From Struthidea cinerea (taxonomy: Eukaryota; Chordata; Aves; Passeriformes; Corcoracidae), in the NCBI GenBank assembly GCA_013397865.1, contig VZTI01000620.1, positions 132,678-196,677 of the forward strand: DNA of 64,000 nucleotides. Direction: 5' to 3'. Position numbers and translations under genes: made by a program. This document shows positions 37,101-49,600 of this stretch, piece by piece (position 1 is the first letter of the stretch; every line of letters begins with the position of its first letter). Under the pieces are notes generated by a model. The model saw only the letters and a list, made by a program, of their open reading frames with translations. It had not been told where the DNA came from and made no database searches.

Positions 37101-39944
37101 TGTGAGGCGACAGGTCTACCCACCACATGACAGTCTCAAAGGTTCATTTAACAACACTATAGCAACCAGTAAATAATTAAACACAGTGCTCTGTCTCCAA
37201 CACCAAAGCTAAAGAGAGAGGGATAATGAGAGGCTCCTTGGGCAAAGGACACAGGTTGCATTAAATCATTCTTATATTATTTTCCAAGTGGGTATTTCAT
37301 ACTTTCTTTCATTTCAGCTGTTCTCTTAATTAAAGCACAGAGACACATATGTGGAAGGTACATCGTAATGTCAGTAAAATAAGAAAGGCTAAATATTGCA
37401 TGCAGAGAGATATTGAGCATTAACACCAGCTGAGGGAAGTTTGAGGGCAGACATAGCAAGGCTGGCTCAACTGACAGGTGGAAAACGCTTTAGTTGAAGC
37501 GTCCAAATTGATTCTGTGCAAAATTAACCCTGTAGATAATCCCCTGTAAATATGATCCTTGGTTGCTGTGAAAAGACAAGGGCTGCACACGTACCTGGAC
37601 TAACTCCTTGTATCTGAATTGGCTTCTGTTATGCTGGTGACACCAGCCACAATAATCTACCTTGTCTAAAGAATAAAGGGCAGAGAATAGAAGGAAAATG
37701 CATTTTGGTAGGGCCTTTGGCCCCATTCTTTGTGAACCCAGAGTGCAATTACCTAACAGTTGGTTTACCTTAAGAGGGAAGTCGGCAGCTCATGAATGCA
37801 GAGCTTCCTCCTCGAGGCCATCCGGTGAAGTGCCATTGGGAATATCACTAGAGCTTGCACTTGTCCTGAAGGAAGGGTGCCTTCTCTGCACCTACGTGGC
37901 AGGAGGGGGACATGGATAGCACTAACACCTAGAATGATGGTTTAGAAGGAAATTTTAAAAGAACAGGGCAATTATTAAATAGTTCAATAGTTTTCCCCAT
38001 GGTTTTTACCCTGCATAGATATGCTATTACAATGTTATCAAGAAAGGTAGAGGTGAGGGGATTGAGGTCCTAAATACACAGGGTGTCAGGCAGTGAAGAT
38101 TAGTGCTTCTGACAGTAAGAGAGGTGAGTCACAAAGATCCAGCTCAGAAAATTTTTAGAATGAAGGCAGGAAGATTCATAAGGTGCATTTGAATTTGACA
38201 TCTAACAGGCTGAATTAGACAAGAGTAAGAAGTTCAAAAAGTGATCCAATTCTTATTTTTATCACAACAATCTGCTAAAAAAAAAAGGATGGTTTTCTCT
38301 AAAACATTTGGCCAGCAGGACCAAATTTTTCATCCAGAAAACCCAAAAAAAAAGCAAAACGAGAGACAAGATAAAGCATTTAAAAATTGCTATATAAGGA
38401 CAGCCTATTAAGGTTTACTGCAGGCTCACACTATTTTTTCCATAGATTTTCTGTTTTCCTTCAGTGGATAAAATTTGTCAAACATTTGCAATGGGATGAT
38501 GTGCTCTGACTATGTCAGGAATCTAAGAAAGAGCATAAGGCAGAATTCTACTTTTTTTCCACAGGGGAATTGGAAAGGGGTGATGGACTCTGCCTTCACA
38601 GGCACATGCTATTTGCCATAAACAGCAGAGCATCCTGCTTGTGTGCTGTGGGTTTGAGATGATGAAGGAGGTGCAATGCTGCTGCTCAAGGAACAAAGCA
38701 GCTATCCTTGTTTATGGGTGACAACCAGCAGCTTATCCACAATGTTAGGATCTTGCACCTCTGGAAAAACATGTTATAGTGGCTGCTGACTTCTGATTTC
38801 CTGTAATTTACTTCACCAAAAGCTGACAGATTGATTGTTTAGTACCGGCTATTAACTTTTACAATTCCAGCAGCTGACATGGACAATCATGTAATTCAGA
38901 AATTTTGAATACTCAAGGTTCTTTTGGTCTTTGAGGGAAGAAAAAGCAGATATAACTTGTCCCATAAGCTAATGACATGTTAACAGTGTGACACCTTGTC
39001 ACAGAGTGCAGGGTATAATGGATGGGACTGGCATTCTTAAACAACATGGTCATTGTCAGAGCACTGATGTCTCTGAAAAGAAGTCCATCTAACCACACAC
39101 AAATGGAAGCCACGTTGAGAATTACCTGTCCATCCTGGTAATTTATAAGTCAGGCTTTCTACTGATGGCAAAAGTTGCGTTGTCTCCTCTGTTTACTAAT
39201 GCTTGGGGTTTAACTAAACCTCATTTAGTAGACTTGAACTTCAAAAGCAAGATATTAGACATCTGTTTCTGCAATTCAGAAGGTCTTTATTATGCTCAAA
39301 TGCTGTTGATTCTTTTGTTTTTTCAGACTTCACAAGAATCCTAACGAGATGAAGGGATGCAGGGGAACATTGCTGAAATGCAGAGATTCACACAAGGAGC
39401 TTCCTGAACAACTACCAACTGCTAGGTATTAACAGCCAAGCTGCAAAGGAGAGTATTCCCTCTCAGATTTCAAGCCTTGGTCTCACCTTGTTTTTAAACT
39501 CATTTTTTTATTACATAAAACGATTTTTTTAAAATTTGTTTTCCTTTCGGGTGGTTCACGTGCAGTTTGTCTTTGCTCTGCAGATAGAATAGACCGATAT
39601 GCTGCACACAATTAAATAAGCAACCTGTCAGGAAAAAAGTAGACTAAACATGGATGAAAAACCTGAGGGAAAACTTGTCTACTGTGAAGTATTCCCACCA
39701 GATATCATTAAACTGTACAATACAAATCTCTTTTACGGGCCTTGCAATGTGGAATATGCTTAAAAAAGAAGAGCTAACATTTTCTGAGATTAAGATCTTA
39801 TCTAAATCTTAAAGTCTGTTCTCAGGGTATGGAGCTGTCTAGTCATTCAGGTGCCTGCAAAGGAAGTCTTGATCACAGTGGGGAATAGTGAAACAAATGA
39901 GAGGAGGAATGAAACATTTAAGATCATCTTCACTAAAAAATGGA

Positions 39945-40030
39945 ATTAATTCTTCATTACATTATTAATTCACTACTGAGCATAATTAATTTATTGGCCA
40001 TTAATGCTGCTATTTGCATTACCATTGGGC
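39945..40030. promoter_or_regulatory. candidate TAAT/octamer cluster
   Basis: GAATTAATTC, ATTATTAATTC, ATAATTAATTT and CCATTAATG are packed into about 65 bp, followed by a perfect POU octamer ATTTGCAT at 40012-40019. Such packing of homeodomain cores beside an octamer is usual in neural and progenitor enhancers. Part of the density could reflect local AT content. Activity is inferred. Confidence 0.3.
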
Positions 40031-42510
40031 TCTCTGGATAAAAGCACAATGTGACTCTCCGAACACATTTCAAATGCTGTAATCAGACAGTGAACTGCTC
40101 TTCAACAGTGTTATCCAGATTTAAGCCATGGATTATTTGGTCTCTCTAAACTGCTTTCTGAGGCTGGTAATAACTTAAAAGACTACATCAATTTCTTTGA
40201 ACAGTTCTGATACAGGGCAGCAGCAAAAAAGATCACTTGCATTCTGAACATGTCTCTGTTTATAGGGCACCTGAGGCTGTTTCTAAGTTAGTTGCCCTCT
40301 TTCCATTGCTCCACTGCTTAAAAGACCCTACATTAAAATACCTCTTAAGCTCTATTTTTGCTATTCAAGATGTGGACAGATTTGTGAGAGACCTATGCAC
40401 ACAGACAAATTCCTCACCTAGAGAAGAAAAACAAAAACTCTAGATAATGCAGAGAAGTTTGAGAACCTGTACTTGTTTGACAATATCTTTTCTCAACACT
40501 GATGTTCCATTTTTCATTATCAGTATATTTATGAGATTTCACATGTTCCCCAGTGTTACAAGGATTTCCATATATGCAGTAGGAGGTGGAAGGAGAGAAA
40601 TTTCAACCAGAAGAACTTCCCAAGAGTTTGGGTCTCAAGTATTTACTCATGCTCCTTCTTTCCCCAGAGAGTAATAAAGCATTCTCAAGTCGGAAATATA
40701 GTCACTATTGTTCTCTTGATATTGGAGTATGCCAATATTACACCTCTACAGTCTTATCTAAATGAGCTCCCTGAATTGCATAAATAATATTGGCAATGAT
40801 ATGTAAGAAAAAAAAATCAAGTTCAGTCTCTCTAATCAATGCTAGCTTGGCAAGTCCAATGAGTCAAACAAACAGTCAATCAAAAAGGCTGATCTATGTC
40901 ACTGCAATCAGGGAAAAACTGCATCTGAATCAAAAAGCTTAATTTTTACATTGTTTCTTTTGAAGGGACAATCTTCACAGGTAATCTGGAGATGACATTA
41001 CTGAGAAATCCAGAGCAGAATTCCAACATCAGAAAGTTTTACAACATAATTTCCTTGAACTATATTTAAAAAAAAAATGACTTTTCCAAGAAACTGCTAA
41101 GCTCTTTTGAAAGAGGAAGTCTAATTAATTATATTTAGTTCTGTTAGACATTTCAGAAGAGAGGAAAGGTATTTTTGCCACAGTCTAGATGTTTAATAAT
41201 GCCTACTGGTATTTCAAAAACCTTAAGATATGGTGCACACAGTTTCATAGGAGAAGGGCACCAGGCCACAGTAAGATGAAAAATGGGGGGGAGAAATAAG
41301 TTTCGCTTATAAATAGGTGTATTTTTCTTTGAAACTTTGTTGCTGGTGAAAGCTATTTTATAATTGCAGCACACATCTTTTTACTATGTTGCATTAGATG
41401 CCAAAAGGCAGAGTTAGAGGCCAGATGATAGTTGTCAGGTGAGTTTAATCGGTCTTTTAGTGTCTGGCTCAACTCCGTTTCTTTGTGATAAAAAGGCATT
41501 TGAGAAATGTGACCGTAAACATTTGACATAAGATCTAAAATGACAGACTAAAATTGCTTATGCTTGTTTTCCAGCTTCTGTTTGAATGCACAAATCTTCA
41601 AGAAATAAGAGTAGACTGCTTCCCCCAAGGAGTCTCTTCAAGTGTTGCTTTTATGCTGTGACAGAATGCAAGAAAAAATGAAAGATTCCTCCCAGGACCA
41701 AGACCATTAATGAGACAGGGAACCATTCAACTCTAAGTCACTTTTTGAAACACCAGACAGGATCAGGGCTCAAGTTTTTCTACAAACTGATGCTCATACC
41801 CTGACTTTTGTGAAATGAGGTGCTGGCTCAGCCCAGCAAGCTGCTTTGATGGGCATCACCTAACTTTTGACATAGTCTGATCCTATTGCTCACTTGCCTG
41901 CTTTTAGGGATGTCTTCATCCCCCTTCCAGACTAGAGGCCTGCTGCACGCTGTGATCACAAGTGACATGCTTCGTCTGTAGTCTTTTGAAGGAAAATGTT
42001 CATCCAAACCTGAGGCAAATGTAAGTTATTCTTGACAGAATTGCAAGGGTAGTGCACAGCTACAACTCCACGATCACAAAGACATCTGATGTTAGCACTG
42101 CCATCGTAGAGGGCTTTGCCCATTTGGCCCATCCTTTCCTACACAGTAAATCCATTCCTGGGTGAGACTAACTGTAGCTCTCTGGAGACCTAGCCACACT
42201 GATGGAAGATGTCGTCTGTTCTGCAGACGACCACCAGCTTGGAGATTCAGACTATTGCTAGAATACTTTCTCTGGTACTGAATCAAAAGTTTGGTCTAGA
42301 AGAATGATATTTTTATGGACAGATCAGCCAACCCAGTGTCCTGTTTTCAGCTGCTTGCAAAGTACCAGCTGACACACAAACCTTTTTATGTAGTGGCAGA
42401 TCATATTGCAGTCCTGGGAAGGGCCACAGAAACACATTTTGCCCATGAATGGACAAAGAGGAGGAAAACAGGCTTTACACATATTCCCCGTATGAAACAT
42501 GTGGAAATGT

Positions 42511-42715
42511 AAAGGGTAAAAGAGCATAAGTGATAAAGAGAGCAAGAAAAATCGTGGAGGGAATAAGAATTAATAAGACAATGTAGCAATGATATAATGA
42601 GAGAGAGAAAGACAAAACGAGGAGCAAGAGGGAGTTGAAATAATGAGAACTTAGTAAGCCAGAGCTAAAAAGGTGGACAAGAGAAGAAAAGCAGCAATAA
42701 GATGTAAGACAGGAT
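42511..42715 (+). repeat. purine-rich strand segment
   Basis: About three quarters of the plus-strand bases are A or G over roughly 205 bp, by direct count of the lines, with GAGAGAGA and GAAGAAAA words. There is no regular period. On the minus strand it reads as a Leu/Ser/Phe-rich, membrane-like open frame (42729-42475), which is a composition artefact. Confidence 0.7.
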
Positions 42716-43489
42716 GCCACCAGAAACACAGAAATGTGTAAACACTGGATGACTTTAAATTAGAGTTACAGAGTTCTAGGCTTTTCTCTTCCTATGTCCA
42801 GCAAGCAGGCATGGAGCCCAAAGGCTGTCTGTGCACATCTCCAGTGATGATGATGATGAGTCCAGAAAACCCACTTTGATTATATTGCAAATTACAAGCT
42901 TTGTATCATTAAACTAATAATCATAGCTGGAGAGGTCAAGAGAATTTACAGAATTTGGAGGATTACTTATGTGAGGTGAAATAACGGATAAGTTTAGGAA
43001 ATCATATTAAAGTACAAGCTGAAAAATAATCTTAAGGCTGCTAAGTCAAGCATTCAGATAATACCACATATATCCAGCTTGTAAATTACTAAATAGTATT
43101 TATTTATATGATCACATAATGTTTTTACCTTCCACTTTACCCATACCTCCTCCAGAAGCCAAGTGTGCTTTTTCAACATAAAGATAGAATGCACAAACAC
43201 AAAAATCTCTCCTGGGTCAGGTGAGCAGTCTGTCATGCCAAGCCTTGGACACACTGAGTGCCAGTGAGATAAACAACATAAGGAAAGCTGTGAGCCTGGT
43301 CACCCTCCAGTCCCCTTCGCTTCATCCTCCCCCATTGCTTGGTGCACTAGGGATAGCTGGGGACACATCCCTGCCTTTCCTATTTAATATTCAGGTATGG
43401 GCTTGCTGTCCACAGAGTGGAATAGACATCTGGAAGTCATCTGTCTCTGTCTGAGGGCAGGATCAGCTATCCTTGACAGATACATATCC

Positions 43490-43650
43490 CATGTATTCAA
43501 AAAATCCCTGGTGAGGAGATCTCCCAAGTCTTTCCTAATATGATCTACTTGTTCTGCTTACCTTCAGAAATATTTTCCTGGTATTTAACCTTATCGTCCT
43601 TTCTTGTATTTCAAGTCATTATTTCTTAACCTTCACACCATCAACATTGC
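43490..43650 (-). mobile_element. L3/CR1-like LINE relic, antisense
   Basis: The plus strand shows TTCAAAAAATCCCTGGTGAG, then AGAAATATTTTCCTGGTATTTAACC and ATTTCAAGTCATTATTTCTT (written here with gaps). In order and spacing these match the reverse complement of the C-terminal ORF2 region of ancient L3/CR1 elements, where ATTAAGCCCATTACTTCTTG is typical. It is highly diverged with no usable frame. It predates the CR1 copies at 7.4 and 54.4 kb. Confidence 0.6.
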
Positions 43651-46600
43651 AGTAAGCTTTTCTACCTTTCCCAGCACTCCTATAGAAGTAATTTGCAGCC
43701 AGCTAAAGAAACTCTCTTAATGTAACAGTTGAAGTGAGCATCAGCAATAACAACAAAAAATACTGTGCTTTAAGCTGTCTGCAGCATGAGCACTGTGCCT
43801 ATATTCACGTGAGTGTACTACGGAATGCTCTCTGGCACTGAGGCCAACGGGGATGGAATGGCCTATGTGTGCTAAAAACACACTCCAAAGCATCAGGGCC
43901 AGCAGCAAAAGCAATACTGGCTACTGCTGTAATACCTGATCAGCACAGGGAGTCATATTCCTTGCCCTGGTGGGGTTGAATTTACTGCTATTTATTCTAA
44001 CCTATGCAAATCAAAATAGGATAAGGAGGCCAACAGTGATACAGCCAACTGAAATATCACATTTTTTTATTTTTGTTTTACTTTATTGATTACAGAATGC
44101 TACTTGTTCACATTCTGGGCCTCTAAGTACTTCATGGGAAACTGTAGCATTCATACGCACAAAAATAAACCTTGATTTTTGTGGTTTCTTTTCTCCCAGT
44201 TCATTACTCACAACACAGCTTTTACCAGTGCCTCCAGTCTCCCTTTGTTTTTCAACTTTTTTTCCATCACTTTGCAGTCCCAACCTCATATAATTTTTAT
44301 TTCTTATTTTCCAGAATTTCTAAGAATTGATCTTTTATCTGACCTTTCCACTGAATCCATGCAGCATGCCTATACAACTTCCACAATGGGCTTTTAACCC
44401 TTTGATGTCTTCTGAAATGCAGCAGCATAAAAGGTCTGAATGCTGTTTTCAACAGTATTGCACAGTTTTCTGGCTGAACACAGGTCCAGTTTGTCCCAGC
44501 ACCCTCATTTAGTGTGCCCGGCTCCAGTGGCACAGGAGTCTGTATGTAGTTCTTTTCTGTTTCTTTTGCTGAGTATTTCCTCCTCCGTGTTCACAGCAAA
44601 GCCTCTTTGCCACCATATCATTGGTAGTCCTCTACTCTTTTCCATTTACTTGCTCCACCAAAAGCAATTTCCTTTCCCAATCATCAGATAATATTTATGC
44701 ATTCAAATCTGTGAACAATAATAGAAATATCCCACTGCAAAAGCAGAGAGGCCAAACAGCAAAAATTAAGCTGTTTTGCTTGATGGGAACTTCTTTCTGT
44801 ACTGTCTTGTCCTTCAAATACCATTTCAGCCCTAGTTTAGCTTTTCTCACTGAGTAAAGAGTTTGTCTATCAACTGATAAGATGAAAGTTTGAAACTTCT
44901 CATATCCAGCTTAGATAGTACCTTATAAGCAGTCTCTTGGCTTATAGGAAGAATACATCAATAGAAATACAGTTTATCTTCTGCTTATCACCCAGAGGCA
45001 TTCTCAAGCACTCTGGAGCACATCTGCAAGTCACACGTGGACAGAGCACCAGCACACAGCCTGAGCACCAGGTAGTGCCCAGTTAAGGGGTGTGTCCGTA
45101 GGAAGAGGGATTTGTCAGTCACAGATGCATGTGCAGCTCTGCACAGCTACACACGTGCCTGTTCTCCAGTTCAAATCTAAATCTTACACTCTCACGGAAC
45201 ATTTTGATCAGGGCAAAAGTCAAGGGAATGTGTTATTCCCTCCCCCTTGCCCTTACCTGGACTGTTGTGTTTGCAAGAAAAGATCTCTGAAAAGTCTTAT
45301 TAGCTGGATTCTCCTGACCCGTGGCCCCCTCTCCCCATTCTCTGCTCAAACCCACTGGGCTCAGGAGCCCAGCTGACACTTATCACTCCATTTCCTTATC
45401 AGGCTTGGAGTAGCATGGGCATTTCTTCTCATCACTTACACAGATTTAAGAAGCAAACTAGCTCATATTACACTTTCATGTTTCCTCCCTAATGGAAGTT
45501 ATTTCATTAACACTCTAGTGTCCACTTCAGAAGATATCACAGGACAAAATACTCTTACACATCAAAGCAAAACTCTTCAGGCTGCTCATAAATAACTCCA
45601 CAAGCATAGACAATCATATTATGCCACTGTGAAAACATTTTCTGTACAAAATCTTCAAAAGATTAACAACCTTTCATATTTGTTTTATCTTCTGTATCTC
45701 ACAGAAGATGATCTAGGAGCACAGACATGTTATGATGCAGAAAATGCAGGAAAAACTTCTCTAGGTTGATCAGGCTACCAAGGCACTATTAGGTATAAGG
45801 AGGGATTGATTCAGAGGAATCAATTTTACTGGAAGAGTTTATATATGTATTGAGAAATAAAATAAAAGGAAGAGGTGGGGAAATCACAACCCAGGCAAAA
45901 ATAGCTTTCGATAAGCTGACCTTGGTTGCCATGGTTCCTTGCTTGCCTTGTCAATAATAATTATTAATAATAATACCTATGTGAAAGTCAGACATAATCA
46001 CACTTCTATTACTGCCCTCACAAACACAGAAGTTGTTACTCCTGCACTATATTGATTCTTTCTCCCCAAGCAGAGCATGATGCCGCACTGGAACCACTTC
46101 AAACAGGTCTTGAAGTTCCCAAACCCTTTGGCACCTCAACATACAACGCTATGGGATCCCTCTTCCCCTGTACTCAGTGATGTTCTTGCTCTGTCCCCTT
46201 CAGAGGCCACACGGTTCCACCCGGCACATGTCCCTACTCAGGGCTGCCTCCCCAGTCCTCCCACAGGGGCTCTCCAGAGACATCTCCTGCAAGGATGCAG
46301 GTCTGTGATCCCTCCCCTGTTCCTGGCGCAACGCAGGCACAGAAAGAGCAAGGAAGAAAAATGGTTGAAAATTGCCCCCATCAGGACAAAATTTTCTGTG
46401 GCAGAAGTGAGTGACACAGAAAATGCTCCTTTTCTGGGGCAGGCACCTGAGGCTGTCACACCTGGTCAGAGACTGATCTCCACCTGCATTGCAGTGAATC
46501 CACACCCCAGCATTCTCAAGAACAGGTTTTCAGCTGCTAGATGTCAGTTGCTCCAGAAATTAATAGACACAACAAAAGCACTTTATTGGTTGTGGGAAAC

Positions 46601-49600
46601 TGTGTCTACCAGTAATCTAGGGCTCAACTCCTTTCCTTCACACACACCCCTACACACCCACGCCCTTCAGTTCCTCTCAGCTTTCCAGACAGAGGTTTAG
46701 CAGGTGTGACCTCAGAGGCAGGTGTCATGCTCAGTAGTACCTTGCCTTTGGCATAAACTCACATTTTCCACTGAGTTCTGAGCTACAAAAGGATCCAGAA
46801 GTCATTGCCTGGGAAGCAAGAGGTACTAACTCGAAGCTTTGAGAAAGCAGGTACGTACCTGCCAAAGGTACAGCTTTTTGAATGTCAAATTACCCATTTT
46901 TTTTTTTAATGGAAATTTATTAACAAAATAGGTAATCACTTACGGACTCTGTTCACTTTCCAAAAATATTTAATTTGGAATTGTATTGTAACTTTCAAAT
47001 AATAAAATTCTTAGTTAAATACTCCCTCAGAATACCAAAGAATTCCAGACTGTTCTGCAAAGGTCTTAAAAAGCTTTGTAAGGCAAGATACTAAGGGAAT
47101 ACATAGAGACTAGGCTACCATGCTCAAACTAATAAGTATTTTCTTTGGTAATTTTGGATGAGTTTGGGATTTTCTAGAGAAACTTGTGATATTTGGTTAC
47201 CTGGTTTTGTAATTTTTTTTTTTTTAATAGCTAATGACTTTATCTCCTAAAAGCAGTGTGATTTAAGATAACTACAGTTTTGGCATTTGTAAAATTAAAA
47301 CGTGCCCCTTTCCAGTTATGTTCTGAAAGAGAAGGCTCTTCCTATCTTACACCATACAGAGCAAGGAATTATTTTAGCAGCACAGGAAAGCAAAAACTCA
47401 GACAAACCCCAAACATTATGGATGCAGCAATTCAAAGCCTTTGATCCTGAACACATTTTAGACATTGTCAGTTGCACATTTATGAGAGAGATTAGAAGAG
47501 CAAAATATTGGGATAGAAGAAACATGATGTGTTCTGCTTATGTTTTAACAACATAACCACTCTCGTTCTGGTTTGTATACTCCCTTGATTTGCAAGATGC
47601 ATTGAAAGTGGCAGCCAGTCACCAAAAAGAAGGTGTTTTTCAGAAAACACATTTTCAGATGGCTTAGGACCATGTATCTCTATAAGGACTTGGATGTATA
47701 GTCAGTCCCATTTTTTTGATACTCTCCATGATATTTAGTTTCATTGTGATTACTCTAATTGCAATACTAATTATTAATAGTTGACTTTACATCTTGCTTG
47801 CAAAGTACTCAGGGGAATGTAACACAATAAGCACAAATACAACATAAAAGCATATGCTTTCAAATTCATAATCAGAGGGAAATGATACATAATTTAGTAT
47901 TTGAAGTATATTATTAGAAGGATGAGATCACCATCTTGTTTCCAGATGACAGAGCTCTTACATCAGGAACAAAAGTGCTAGATATGCATTCAACTAGATG
48001 TGAATTTTTTAAGGAACACTGGAGATGATCATTCCCCACAGCTGATAGGAAACAAGCACATCATGTGCACTCTGAGGCAAAAAGAGCCACTCCTCTGTTT
48101 TTCCAGATGAAGAATTTGACTTCACCTACCTGTTTTCCAACTGTCGGAAAATGCTGAAAAATACATTTATTTACAATGAGTCTGTTGTAAAAACTCAGCT
48201 TCTAAGGTATTCTGTATAACCTGCTTTTTCAGCTCAAGGTTTTTTGTATTTCATGTCTTTTTCTGATTCCAGAAAATTCTCTTATCATATATCTGACAAA
48301 AAATCATGTCAGGACCACTTGAAAAAGAAAGGAGAACAAAAGTGGACACCAGATAACCTGCCAATGTCTATGTTTCTGTCGTTTGACTTTTTCTATTCCA
48401 ATATAACATTTTACTTTTCATGTATGACAGGGAGTTTTTTTACACTGGGAAACAGTATTCTTCACTGTCATCTTAAATTGGTACTATATAGGTATTTTTT
48501 TAAGATTTTTAGGGCCTTATTCTACCTAATATTTTCTGCTCCACTTACAGCAAAAGAGCCTGCTGGAGAACAAGTGGTTGCATACTACACATCACATATT
48601 AAATTGCATTCCACCTGATCAGCATTTTTGAAAGCCGTAGCTATCTATACTATAGGCTCCTTGTTGGTATTTTGTTTCTGACCTTGCACTGGCAGAGGTC
48701 TTACAAATAAAAATATGCCCGATACGTTGTTATGGCCAGGTTACTGCCACCACTCCAACCCTCTGATGCCATTGTGTGTGCTCTTTTTGCTTTGCAATCT
48801 CCTGTCAGATAGAAAACTATGCAGACATTAAGTGTTCTTCTTTGCAATCAATCTTCAGAAAAAAAACAGACCCTGATATTTCTGCTATAACTGAAATAAT
48901 AGGAAGCCTCGGCAACCAAAAATAGTGACAGAACTGCACAATGCACCAGCAATGCTCATTGGGAAACTGGGAAGTTTGATGATTATGTTATTTTACTCCT
49001 GCAGCAGACATTTCATGCTATGCACAATGAGGAATGAGAACTTTCAAAGGAAGAAGGGTAGCACAAGATTGTCCCCAGGAAGTTTACAGGAAGCAAATAC
49101 ATGTTACTATAGTAATTTTTAATAATAAATCACATTTCTGTGGTATTCTAGGAAACTTGCACTGTTTGCTAGAAACAGCCCTTTCTATTATACCAAGTGT
49201 TGACCTTACTGTCACCAAGGATAGCAATTTTTCCCATTCTGCTTGCATGCAACAAATTCAGCTCCTAAATAATTTCTGCTAAACCTAGTATTGCAGAGAA
49301 AAGTTGGGACAAAAGTGCACTGAAACTTAGCTTCTTTATTTATATAAACTTTAAATTGTATATACAGGCATCAGACCAAGACAGTAAAGCAGCAGCTCAC
49401 AGATAGCAGAATGAAACATAGGAAAAAAACAGGTTTCTTCTGAAGGGATTTGCACATGTCCTTCACGTAGCACTTCAATTTTGTATAATACACTTAAATA
49501 TTAAATAGTTAAATTGCAAAAAATTTAAATCAGAGTCAGACTTCCGAAAAAATGTGAATAGCTCTCCAGTCATGGAGTCAAGACTATGACCTTCACATAG

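Larger units (their letters stand above)
31608..43489. other. unique non-coding DNA with scattered candidates
   Basis: No gene was recognised. Items listed separately are the AATA repeat near 32.0 kb, the 172-bp candidate exon near 34.1 kb, the TAAT/octamer cluster near 40.0 kb and the purine-rich strand near 42.6 kb. A GC-richer patch lies at about 33120-33480; its 100-120-codon frames on both strands follow from fewer stop codons and show no domains. Confidence 0.55.

Noticed and set aside
42475..42729. 84-codon hydrophobic, membrane-like frame on the minus strand
   Set aside because: It lies on the pyrimidine-rich strand of a purine-biased segment. Leu, Ser and Phe codons follow from that composition.
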